Part shown: positions 1-7,666 of the stretch, in pieces
How positions within the stretch are numbered: the stretch's first letter is position 1
How the letters are laid out: every line of letters starts with the position of its first letter
Source: M55B112 sp040903745
Lineage (GTDB): Bacteria; Bacteroidota; Bacteroidia; Bacteroidales; GCA-2748055
NCBI GenBank assembly: GCA_040903745.1
Contig: JBBDUV010000069.1
Location: forward strand, 1-30,694
Reading direction: 5' to 3'
Length of the DNA stretch: 30,694 nucleotides
Translations under genes and position numbers: made by a program
Notes under the pieces: generated by a model
The model's input: only the letters and a program-made list of their open reading frames with translations
Databases searched by the model: none
Told to the model about the DNA's origin: nothing

Positions 1-268
1 AGAGATTTCTTTTACCATAAGCAGGATGCGAATAGTGTTGCTGAAAAATACGGTTGAAAGGTATACCCACCTGTCAGACGCGAAGATATACGAAAAGTTT
101 GTGGCCATTCAGGGAACAATCTCCATAGAGGCCAAAGAGATAATAGTGGATATGAAAAAGCGACGGGATCTTCCTCTCATCCTTGAGACAATGAACAACT
201 ACAAAAATACTAGGTATGATTCCTTCAAGGGTAGGACTATGAAATTTACAGGGGCTACATCCACCTGA
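1..268 (+). CDS. C-terminal part of a protein entering from the left, possibly a transposase remnant
   Basis: The reading frame is open from the first bases of the window to a TGA at 266-268. The ATG at 26 is therefore probably internal, and this is the 3' end of a longer gene. The visible part is about 88 residues, basic, and ends in a short beta-strand/KKRRDLP-type region (around residues 43-51 counted from the ATG). That tail resembles the last segment of some DDE transposases, where a beta strand is followed by K-R-R and a hydrophobic stretch. The resemblance is from memory of the family and is weak. No catalytic residue and no terminal inverted repeat is visible, so function is not assigned with confidence. 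The 205 bases after it hold no convincing gene. Confidence 0.4.
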   Translation, partial: EISFTISRMRIVLLKNTVERYTHLSDAKIYEKFVAIQGTISIEAKEIIVDMKKRRDLPLILETMNNYKNTRYDSFKGRTMKFTGATST

Positions 269-365
269 TTTTAGGGTGTTATTTTAGACATGAAAATCTG
301 TGTTTAATTGAAAAAAATATTTTACAAAAAGAAGCAAGTGGAGGAAGAAGTACAAATTATGAATT

Positions 366-410
366 AAAAAAAATGCCAGGCGGTAATAAATAGACTCTGA
401 CGGCGGCCTG
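366..410 (-). terminator. Possible terminator downstream of aroK
   Basis: Read on the minus strand, CAGGC (406-410) can pair with GCCTG (377-381). About three bases later comes a run of eight T (366-373 on the plus strand are A). The loop is long, about 24 bases, so the hairpin is weak. It lies about 65-110 bases past the aroK stop, at the end of the parE-parC-aroK run. Confidence 0.35.
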
Positions 411-473
411 CACAGCATTTTAAGAGAAACTCATGTTGATTAGCAACGCAGCCATTGAAATATGGTCCAGGCA

Positions 474-986
474 CTACTGCTGTCGCTGGATGGCGTTTAC
501 CACCCGTTCATTCACCCTTTCCAATCCGTCGATGATCATGTCTGCGTTGCTGTAGAATGGTTCACGATGATGGAGCATTTCTTTAATGGTATGTCGCATC
601 TCCTCTTCGCTTTTTCCTTCGAGCAGCGGTCGCCTGTTTTTCGATACCTTTAGCCTGCTCAGCAGTGCCTCAGGCGATAGTTTCAGGTAGATGGTAAGCC
701 CCGATTGTTTCATCAGCTCCATGTTTTCTCCATGACAGGGTGCACCGCCGCCTGTGGCTATCACGACACGATCCCTCTTGCTGAGTTCGGTGATGGCCCT
801 GTGCTCCTGCTGCCTGAACCAAGGCTCTCCATGGGTTTTGAAAATCTCCGGAACAGTCATGCCTGTGGTCTCCTCAATCCACTTGTCCATATCCACGAAA
901 TCGTATCCCATCATCCGTGCAATCGTCATTCCGTGGGTGGTTTTTCCGGATCCCATAAATCCAAGCAGGTATATACGTTTATGCAT
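474..986 (-). CDS. aroK: Shikimate kinase
   Basis: Shikimate kinase phosphorylates the 3-hydroxyl of shikimate with ATP, step five of the chorismate pathway, in the cytoplasm. The protein has 170 residues, the normal size. Visible motifs are the Walker A loop GFMGSGKTT (residues 9-17), the DMD shikimate-binding acidic pair (D32, D34), R58 in the substrate site, the ATGGG loop (77-81), and the lid arginine in the RRP motif near residue 119. The ATG at 986 places the P-loop directly after a short beta strand, as in the family. The gene follows parC after 28 bases on the same strand, so it may be co-transcribed with parE-parC, though the functions are unrelated. AroK and AroL types are not distinguished here. 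Confidence 0.95.
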   Translation of the reverse strand: MHKRIYLLGFMGSGKTTHGMTIARMMGYDFVDMDKWIEETTGMTVPEIFKTHGEPWFRQQEHRAITELSKRDRVVIATGGGAPCHGENMELMKQSGLTIYLKLSPEALLSRLKVSKNRRPLLEGKSEEEMRHTIKEMLHHREPFYSNADMIIDGLERVNERVVNAIQRQQ

Positions 987-1014
987 AGGGTTCTGGATCT
1001 TTTAAAGAATCCTG

Positions 1015-3915
1015 CTACAATTCGAGTTTCATCTGACCGTTTGATTTTTTATCTTCTCCCGCTTTTTTTACAGATGAATCAGTATCTGACTCTTTTTTGT
1101 TACCCGCCTCCTTTGTAACAGTGGTATCTTCGATATCAGGTTTCTTATCGTTGGCGTCAGTTGCTTTTTCTTCTGCTTTCGGTTTTTTTGCTGCTTTCGG
1201 TTTTTTCTGTTGAGGATCTTTCATTTTGTTTTTCGAATCTTCCTCCGGATCTTCCTTCGAATCCTCCTCTATATTTTCCTCCGGATCGGTATCCGGTTCT
1301 GATTCAGAATCGTTATCGACCGTTTCAGTCAGCACATCGCTATCCTGGGTTTCCTGTACATCCTCCTCCTCTTCGGGCTTCCTGTTGGGGATGAGCGGTT
1401 CCAGCTGTTCAATCACCTTCACCTCGTAATTGGAGAGTCGTTTCCCCCGGGCCTTATAGCTTTTCACCCCGATATATTCTGCCACTTCAATGATCTCCGG
1501 GTCCCTGTCCTTGTTTTTGCCTCCGAATTTCAGTTCCAGTCGCGGATATTCCACTTCCATAATCTGAATCAGCCTCGAATCGGGATGGTCGCCTATGAAA
1601 CTTGTAAGTTTTTCGGTTGGTTCAATATGGAACCTCTTGATGTAATAGTAATCCTGCTCGGCATCGTAATAGGCGGCTGACCAAATCTTAGAAGGGCGGT
1701 ATTTTTCTATGATCTGCAGGTCATCCTCAAAATGGTTTGTCAGATCGAAATTGGTAATCCGGAATCCCCCCGATTTGGTAATTACAAGCAGCCGGTCCTC
1801 GCCTGAGAATTCACCCAGGTAAATGCCTCTTGCTTCAGCGTTCAGCCTGTTGACATCCTCATCGAACCAGATCTTTCTGCCTCCGAGCGTTGAAACACCC
1901 TTCTCCTTCATGGTAATTTTGTGGACCGCATACTTGGTAAGAATGTTACCGGCGGCACTTCTTCCTTTGATGGTCAGCTCGCTGAAGTCCAGTTCGAATG
2001 CTGTCTTTTTCAGTCGCGGCCGTGGTTTGAGGCTTACCTTAACGGTCTCAGCTTCCCCATTGGGGTTGACTGTCATATAAAGGATCCTTGTATGCTGATG
2101 TGCTTTCCCGATATTATAGGTTTTTTCGCGTGTAACGCCGGTGATCGGACAACGCTTCATCATTGTGTTTCCTGTATTCCCGTCGTAATAGATGACGTTA
2201 TAAATCGTGCGTTTGTCATCCCGCTTAAAGACGGCAACATGTATAATGTTTTTGCCCACGAAAATCTTGTCAGCCACCTTGCATATCACGTATGTACCGT
2301 CTTTCAGGAACACAATGATATCATCCAGGTCGGAGCAGTCGCCTACATATTCGTCTTTCTTCAATCCTGTTCCTACAAATCCGTCCATTCGGTTCACATA
2401 AAGCTTCTCGTTGGCAACAACCACCTTAGAGGCTACAATATTCTCAAAGCTTCGAATCTCTGTTTTTCTTTCTCTTCCTTTGTCATGCTTCTTCTTAATG
2501 TTCCTGTAGTATTCGATGGTATAGTCTACCAGGCTGTCGAGGTTATGTTTGACCTCCTTGATCTCATCTTCAATTCCTTTGATCAGCTCATCCGCTTTTT
2601 TAACATCAAACCGGGAGATCCTTTTGATCTTTATCTCGGTCAGCTTAATGACATCCTCTCTGGTCACCTCCCTGATCAGTAGTTTCTTAAATGGATCGAG
2701 ACCTTTGTCGATCGCCTCAATTACCGCCTCCCAGGTTTCACACTCTTCGATGTCGCGGTAGATGCGCTCCTCGATAAAGATTTTCTCAAGGGATGACATG
2801 TGCCAGCTCTCCTCGAGCTCGCCCAGCCTGATTTCCAGCTCCTGTTTCAGCAGGGATTTTGTATTATCCGTATTGTATCTAAGTACTTCACTTACCCCGA
2901 TGAATCTCGGTTTATCATCTTCAATTACGCAGCAGTTGGGGGAGATGGATATTTCGCAATCGGTAAAAGCATAAAGTGCGTCAATTGTTTTATCAGAAGA
3001 GATGTTGGGTGCCAACTGGATCATGATCTCTACAAATTCAGCTGTATTGTCATCGATCTTTTTGATCTTGATCTTCCCTTTTTCGTTGGCCTTAACGATC
3101 GATTCGATAAGCGTGCCGGTGGTTTTTCCAAAGGGCAGGTCCCTGATCGCCAATGTTTTCTTATCTACTTTTTCAATTTTGGCCCGTACACGTACCTGTC
3201 CACCCCTTTTCCCGTCATTGTATTTGCTGAAATCGGCATTTCCGCCCGTTGGAAAATCGGGTAGCAGTTGAAACTCTTTCCCTTCAAGGTGTTTGACTGA
3301 TGCATCAATGAGCTCATTAAAATTGTGTGGGAGTATCTTTGATGAAAGCCCGACAGCAATCCCTTCGGCTCCTTGTGCCAGCAACAGGGGAAACTTTACC
3401 GGCAGTGCCAGGGGCTCCTTGTTTCTTCCATCATACGATAGTTGCCAGGTCGTAGTTTTGGGGTTGAAAACCACATCATTGGCAAAAGCCGAAAGCCGTG
3501 CCTCAATATACCGGGGTGCCGCCGAGCTATCGCCGGTAAAGATATTCCCCCAGTTACCTTGTGCATCGATCAGCAAATCCTTCTGTCCAAGCTGCACCAG
3601 CGCGTCACCGATGGAGGTGTCGCCATGCGGATGGTACTGCATGGAGTGACCGATAATATTGGCCACCTTGTTGTAACGTCCGTCGTCCAGCCTCTTCATT
3701 GAATGGAGGATGCGTCGTTGCACGGGCTTCAGTCCATCCTGGATATTGGGGACGGCCCTCTCCAGGATCACATACGAGGCATAGTCGATGAAGTAATCCT
3801 CATACATCCCTGTCAGACGTGTGATCTTAGCACCTCTGATTCCGTCTTCCCGCTTTCTGTCAATCGGTTGAAAATCTTCCGGTATGTTATTCTTGTTATT
3901 TAAATCTTCGCTCAT
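1015..3915 (-). CDS. parC: DNA topoisomerase IV subunit A
   Basis: ParC is the DNA-breaking subunit of topoisomerase IV, which decatenates daughter chromosomes together with ParE. The N-terminal breakage-reunion domain contains HPHGD (95-99), the region where quinolone-resistance changes occur, and the catalytic arginine-tyrosine pair R135-Y136 in AAPRYIEARLS. A C-terminal beta-propeller-like region follows. The last 120 residues (about 847-966) are low-complexity: first Asp/Glu-rich, then Lys/Ala/Pro-rich, then mixed, ending in GQMKLEL. No GyrA box is seen, and the partner gene is parE-like, so topoisomerase IV is favoured over gyrase. At 966 residues it is longer than E. coli ParC because of this tail. 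It starts 23 bases after parE. Confidence 0.95.
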   Translation of the reverse strand: MSEDLNNKNNIPEDFQPIDRKREDGIRGAKITRLTGMYEDYFIDYASYVILERAVPNIQDGLKPVQRRILHSMKRLDDGRYNKVANIIGHSMQYHPHGDTSIGDALVQLGQKDLLIDAQGNWGNIFTGDSSAAPRYIEARLSAFANDVVFNPKTTTWQLSYDGRNKEPLALPVKFPLLLAQGAEGIAVGLSSKILPHNFNELIDASVKHLEGKEFQLLPDFPTGGNADFSKYNDGKRGGQVRVRAKIEKVDKKTLAIRDLPFGKTTGTLIESIVKANEKGKIKIKKIDDNTAEFVEIMIQLAPNISSDKTIDALYAFTDCEISISPNCCVIEDDKPRFIGVSEVLRYNTDNTKSLLKQELEIRLGELEESWHMSSLEKIFIEERIYRDIEECETWEAVIEAIDKGLDPFKKLLIREVTREDVIKLTEIKIKRISRFDVKKADELIKGIEDEIKEVKHNLDSLVDYTIEYYRNIKKKHDKGRERKTEIRSFENIVASKVVVANEKLYVNRMDGFVGTGLKKDEYVGDCSDLDDIIVFLKDGTYVICKVADKIFVGKNIIHVAVFKRDDKRTIYNVIYYDGNTGNTMMKRCPITGVTREKTYNIGKAHQHTRILYMTVNPNGEAETVKVSLKPRPRLKKTAFELDFSELTIKGRSAAGNILTKYAVHKITMKEKGVSTLGGRKIWFDEDVNRLNAEARGIYLGEFSGEDRLLVITKSGGFRITNFDLTNHFEDDLQIIEKYRPSKIWSAAYYDAEQDYYYIKRFHIEPTEKLTSFIGDHPDSRLIQIMEVEYPRLELKFGGKNKDRDPEIIEVAEYIGVKSYKARGKRLSNYEVKVIEQLEPLIPNRKPEEEEDVQETQDSDVLTETVDNDSESEPDTDPEENIEEDSKEDPEEDSKNKMKDPQQKKPKAAKKPKAEEKATDANDKKPDIEDTTVTKEAGNKKESDTDSSVKKAGEDKKSNGQMKLEL

Positions 3916-3938
3916 TTATCAACAATCTTTCTCTTTCG

Positions 3939-5777
3939 TCAGACAGGGATCACATCTTCTTCAACCCTCAATCTTTCAATGATAAAATCCTGTCTTTCGG
4001 GGGTATTCTTCCCCATATAGAATTCAAGGATATCGTGTATATCATCCTCTTTTCCCAATTTGACGGGTTCCAGTCGTATATCCGGACCGATAAAATATTT
4101 GAACTCATCGGGGGATATCTCTCCCAATCCTTTAAATCTTGTTATTTCATGACTCGCTCCAAGCTTTTTAATGGCCTTCTCCTTCTCTTCATCGGAATAG
4201 CAATAGATGGTGTCTTTTTTGTTCCGTACCCGGAACAGTGGTGTCTGCAGGATAAAAAGGTGTTTATTTCTCACCAGGTTGGGAAAGAACTGGAGAAAGA
4301 AGGTTAACAACAACAGCCTGATGTGCATTCCATCCACATCGGCATCAGTGGCAATTACCACATTTTTATACCGCAGTCCCTCCAGGTCCTCTTCAATGTT
4401 AAGAGCTGCTTGCAGCAGGTTGAATTCCTCGTTCTCGTACACTACCTTTTTGGTAAGTCCGAAGCAGTTCAAGGGTTTTCCCCTCAGGCTGAACACTGCC
4501 TGGGTGTTCACATCCCTTGATTTTGTGATGGATCCCGAAGCCGAATCACCCTCAGTAAGAAAAATGGTTGTTTCATTTTTCCTTTCGTGACTCGAGTTGT
4601 AATGAACTTTGCAGTCTCTCAGCTTCTTGTTATGTAGACTCGCCTTTTTTGCACGCTCGCGGGCCAGTTTTTTAATACCGGATATGGCTTTTCGCTCTTT
4701 TTCATTCTCCTGTATCTTTTTGAGCAGGCTGTTGGTCGTATCAGGATGTTTATGGAGATAATCATCCAGCTTGGTTGTCAGGAAATTCATAATGAAATTT
4801 CTGACACTGGGACCATTGGGACCAATGTCTTTGGATCCAAGTTTGGTTTTGGTCTGCGATTCAAAGACCGGCTCCTCCACCTTGATGCTAACAGCTGCAA
4901 TAATGGAAGTTCTTATATCCGAAGGATCGAAATCCTTTTTAAAGAAATCGCGGATGGTTTTCACAAGCCCCTCCCTGAATGCAATGAGATGTGTGCCTCC
5001 TTGTGTTGTGTGCTGCCCATTCACGAAGCTGTAGTACTCTTCCCCATACTGGTTTCCGTGGGTGATAGCGACCTCAATATCCCCGTTTTTCATATGAATG
5101 ATGGGGTACAAACCCTCACCGCTCATGTTCTCTTCAAGAAGGTCTTTTAATCCGTTTTTGGAGATAAATTTTTGTCCGTTGTAGATAATGGTAAGGCCCG
5201 TATTCAGGTAGGTATAATTCCTGAGCATGCTTTCGATATACTCGTCATTGAACCTGAACCTTCCGAACATCTCCTCATCGGGAACAAATGTGATAGCGGT
5301 TCCGTTTTTCTCCTCGCTTTTCCTCTCCTGGTTATCGGAGATCAGGTTTCCCTGTTGAAAATCGACCAGTTTGGTTTGGCCCTCCCGATGCGATTGTATG
5401 ACGAAATTTGATGAAAGCGCGTTTACGGCTTTGATGCCTACGCCGTTCAGTCCGACGGACTTCTTGAATACCTTGGAGTCATACTTGGCCCCGGTATTCA
5501 TTTTTGAGGCTACATCCAGAACTTTTCCGAGGGGAATTCCCCTGCCATAATCCCTGACAGTGACCTCTTTTTCATTGACGGTGATCTCAATGGTTTTTCC
5601 GAACCCCATCATGTACTCATCGATGGAATTGTCCAAAACCTCTTTCAAAAGAATATATATACCATCATCGGGTGATGTACCGTCGCCCAGTTTTCCGATG
5701 TACATCCCCGGCCTTTTCCGGATGTGTTCTTTCCAGTCAAGTGTACGTATGCTCTCTTCTGAATAATTCGCTGACAT
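3939..5777 (-). CDS. parE: DNA topoisomerase IV subunit B
   Basis: ParE is the ATPase subunit of topoisomerase IV. The GHKL ATPase domain shows E46 and N50 in helix LLKEVLDNSIDE, the DYGRGIP motif (76-82) and the glycine lid GLNGVGIKAVNALS (from 109). The QTK loop (308-310) carries the ATP-contacting lysine. The TOPRIM domain has the catalytic glutamate in TEGDSASGS (E409) and the metal-binding ATDADVDG motif (D478, D480, D482). At 612 residues it lacks the insert of E. coli GyrB, in keeping with ParE. The ATG at 5777 is preceded by GGGAG about ten bases upstream, one of the clearer ribosome-binding sites here. parC follows after 23 bases, and the two subunits are expected in equal amounts. 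Confidence 0.95.
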   Translation of the reverse strand: MSANYSEESIRTLDWKEHIRKRPGMYIGKLGDGTSPDDGIYILLKEVLDNSIDEYMMGFGKTIEITVNEKEVTVRDYGRGIPLGKVLDVASKMNTGAKYDSKVFKKSVGLNGVGIKAVNALSSNFVIQSHREGQTKLVDFQQGNLISDNQERKSEEKNGTAITFVPDEEMFGRFRFNDEYIESMLRNYTYLNTGLTIIYNGQKFISKNGLKDLLEENMSGEGLYPIIHMKNGDIEVAITHGNQYGEEYYSFVNGQHTTQGGTHLIAFREGLVKTIRDFFKKDFDPSDIRTSIIAAVSIKVEEPVFESQTKTKLGSKDIGPNGPSVRNFIMNFLTTKLDDYLHKHPDTTNSLLKKIQENEKERKAISGIKKLARERAKKASLHNKKLRDCKVHYNSSHERKNETTIFLTEGDSASGSITKSRDVNTQAVFSLRGKPLNCFGLTKKVVYENEEFNLLQAALNIEEDLEGLRYKNVVIATDADVDGMHIRLLLLTFFLQFFPNLVRNKHLFILQTPLFRVRNKKDTIYCYSDEEKEKAIKKLGASHEITRFKGLGEISPDEFKYFIGPDIRLEPVKLGKEDDIHDILEFYMGKNTPERQDFIIERLRVEEDVIPV

Positions 5778-5862
5778 ACTCTTTATCTCCCACTATTATT
5801 GAACAATATGCAATGCTACCCCGGATGAGACAGGTAAGTTGGAACTTTTGCCACTATACTAC

Positions 5863-5881
5863 GCAGACTCCCGGAGTCTGC
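5863..5881. repeat. Perfect 8-bp hairpin (inverted repeat) in the parE leader
   Basis: GCAGACTC (5863-5870) and GAGTCTGC (5874-5881) are perfect inverted copies separated by CCG. The element lies 86-104 bases upstream of parE. It is followed on the minus strand by a stretch (about 5800-5862) that looks neither coding nor random. It may be a leader structure of parE or the end of a dispersed intergenic repeat; one copy in one window cannot decide. Confidence 0.55.
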
Positions 5882-5883
5882 CG

Positions 5884-5891
5884 CAAATATA
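5884..5891 (-). promoter_or_regulatory. Candidate -7 element of the parE promoter
   Basis: On the minus strand these bases read TATATTTG, a full match to the Bacteroidota -7 consensus TAnnTTTG. They lie about 107 bases upstream of the parE ATG. No convincing TTTG-type -33 element lies 17-19 bases upstream, so the call is tentative. A start site here would place the 5863-5881 hairpin at the very 5' end of the parE transcript. Confidence 0.3.
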
Positions 5892-5894
5892 GTT

Positions 5895-5914
5895 AAAACA
5901 AGGCTTGCAGCCTT
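5895..5914 (-). terminator. Possible rho-independent terminator after the methyltransferase-like gene
   Basis: On the minus strand, AAGGCT-GCA-AGCCTT forms a perfect 6-bp stem with a three-base loop, followed by GTTTT. It lies about 53 bases past the stop of the 257-residue gene and before the parE leader, where an end of transcription would be expected. Confidence 0.5.
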
Positions 5915-5967
5915 ATTCATTTATCAACAAAGAAATCAACAATCGGTGGTGAAAAGTCGGGAACAGA

Positions 5968-6741
5968 TTACCATTCAATCGCTTGAACTTTCATGCGGGT
6001 TTCCAATCCCGGTCGGTAGGTTTTCGAGAGGTCGAAATCCCAAATCCACTCTTCAGATCGTTTTGCTTTAGGCAGATCAACATTCACCAGTTTTTGTTCT
6101 GTTTTCTCCTGTTCATCCTGGTTTATCTCTCTTACATCTGTGATCAGGCATCCTGGTTTTTTCGTGATCCAGTCGAGGTGAAACTGCTGAATTATTTTCC
6201 TGAATTTCTTGATTTCGGTATCAACGATCCTGACATTTCTCTTTTTAAGAAAATCTACCAGAAGAATATCCAGTTGGTTCAGTAGGTTCAGTGAAACGAA
6301 GGCGTCTGACTTAACAGGCAGTTCAGGCTTGTGTGGTGTGAAATCTTCGAGAATATATTTGCTGAAATGCTCCTCTTTCGCTTTGCGCAGATCCCAGCAG
6401 AATTTAATTCCCCCGCCCGACAAGTCCGTTTCAAACAGCGAAATATTTTTATAGGATTCAGCCTTTTTTACGATCTGTGGCGGATGATGAACATCGACCA
6501 AAAGTATCTGATTATATTTTTTCGACAATTCCTCTAAAGGTAAATCGAGCAGCCATCCGCTTCCCAGGATGGCCAGGTTTTTAATTTTCAGGTCGCTGAA
6601 GGAATTCAGGATAAACTGTTTTGTGTTTTGAAGGTGACCTTCCCAGTTTTTTTGCTCCCTGAGATAACGGTTCATAATTCCTTCCTGATCGCAGATGAAA
6701 TTCATCTTTCTGACCATTTTCTTCTGACCGAACGTTTTCAT
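5968..6741 (-). CDS. Methyltransferase-like protein of unknown function
   Basis: I do not recognise a characterised homologue. The 257 residues include a segment resembling the start of a class I SAM-dependent methyltransferase fold. This is a beta strand running into GSGWLLDLP (residues 60-68), where the glycine-rich SAM loop would be, and ILLVDVHHP about 15-20 residues later, with D83 where the ribose-binding acid normally sits. The glycine motif is degenerate (one G-x-G only), and no NPPY-type or other catalytic motif is seen. The C-terminal half is rich in Lys, Glu and aromatic residues. Enzymatic activity is therefore unproven. The start could be at 6741 or at internal methionines such as residues 9, 13 or 23; no ribosome-binding site decides. 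It stands alone, with a terminator-like hairpin after it. Confidence 0.7.
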   Translation of the reverse strand: MKTFGQKKMVRKMNFICDQEGIMNRYLREQKNWEGHLQNTKQFILNSFSDLKIKNLAILGSGWLLDLPLEELSKKYNQILLVDVHHPPQIVKKAESYKNISLFETDLSGGGIKFCWDLRKAKEEHFSKYILEDFTPHKPELPVKSDAFVSLNLLNQLDILLVDFLKKRNVRIVDTEIKKFRKIIQQFHLDWITKKPGCLITDVREINQDEQEKTEQKLVNVDLPKAKRSEEWIWDFDLSKTYRPGLETRMKVQAIEW

Positions 6742-6885
6742 TGCGTTTAAGCTATTTTGGCATCGAATTTACTACTAATGAGCGAAGCGAATATTAAATA
6801 ATTCTTAATTTTTTTATCAACCGATCAGATTGTACATAATATAGTATTTTTTATAGACAGCGGAAAGCATTCCGAATGCAAAGAA

Positions 6886-7650
6886 TCACTTTCCTTTGTT
6901 GTTCTTTTCTAATTCCAATATTCCCTTTGACATACTTAGTCGTACCGCAGAAATCAGTTTCTCGATCTCTAGTTGAGCGACAGTGTCTGCCGGTATCTCA
7001 TCCAACACCCTGATACGGATTGTGGTTTTACCATTCAGTATCCATCCGCCCTTTCCTTTCCGGAAGGCTTTTTCGGTGCCTGTATGTACCACAGGTATGA
7101 TTCCGCAGCGCATTCTTTTTGCAAGCAGGAACGCCCCCTCCCTGAAGGCCCTCATCTCCCCTGATTTTGAGCGGGTTCCTTCGGGAAAGATCATGACCGA
7201 TGATCCTTTTTTCATCTCATTCTCTGCCTGGGAGATGAACTGCTGACCTGACCGGATGCTCTCACGGTTGATTCTCACGCAATTGGTGAGCGATAATACC
7301 ATACCAATGAAAGGCAGGTTGAAGTTTTCTGCTTTGGAGACCCATTTGAAAGGGCGGCGCACCTTGTACAGTGCCAGGATATCGACCAGTGAACGGTGGT
7401 TGGCTACCAGCACAACAGGGCGATCCCACGGTATTTTTTTTCTACCCTCCAGGCGTAATTTCCAGAAAATGATGAGCGACTGGTAGTGCCAGGCCCAGAA
7501 GGTTCCCATCATGTGGGCCGCCAGCCTCCGTTTGTCCCACCAGAAGGTGAGCAGCCAGACCAGCAGGAAGAAGGGGGTGATGATCGCCGAGGTGATCAGC
7601 ATGGTGGTCCATGCCAGGACAGAATAAATTTTCAGGAGTGTTTTTCTCAT
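6886..7650 (-). CDS. plsC: 1-acyl-sn-glycerol-3-phosphate acyltransferase family protein
   Basis: Members of this family transfer an acyl chain to lysophosphatidate, making phosphatidate at the inner membrane. The catalytic motif is NHRSLVD (the NH-x4-D block), followed by the glycerophosphate-binding FPEGTRS motif and a later VVHTGT segment. The N-terminus has a long hydrophobic segment rich in Leu, Ile and Phe that should anchor the enzyme. The frame can be extended to an ATG at 7707, but that would overlap fhs by 41 bases. The ATG at 7650 lies 17 bases after the fhs stop and begins just before the membrane segment, so I prefer it (254 residues). Other acyl acceptors, such as lyso-ornithine lipids, cannot be excluded. 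Confidence 0.87.
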   Translation of the reverse strand: MRKTLLKIYSVLAWTTMLITSAIITPFFLLVWLLTFWWDKRRLAAHMMGTFWAWHYQSLIIFWKLRLEGRKKIPWDRPVVLVANHRSLVDILALYKVRRPFKWVSKAENFNLPFIGMVLSLTNCVRINRESIRSGQQFISQAENEMKKGSSVMIFPEGTRSKSGEMRAFREGAFLLAKRMRCGIIPVVHTGTEKAFRKGKGGWILNGKTTIRIRVLDEIPADTVAQLEIEKLISAVRLSMSKGILELEKNNKGK

Positions 7651-7666
7651 AGCCGGGAAGATCAGA

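Noticed and set aside
1921..2682. A 253-codon open frame on the plus strand
   Set aside because: Antisense to parC, with no recognisable motif; parC is certain in this stretch.
5800..5865. A tRNA-like stretch on the minus strand (TAGTATAGTGG followed by GTTCCAACTT)
   Set aside because: The two pieces resemble D-loop and T-loop boxes, but there is no room for an anticodon arm between them and no acceptor stem, so it is not a tRNA gene.
6861..6880. Short hairpin GCATT-CCG-AATGC after plsC
   Set aside because: A 5-bp stem followed by only three T on the minus strand is too weak to call a terminator.
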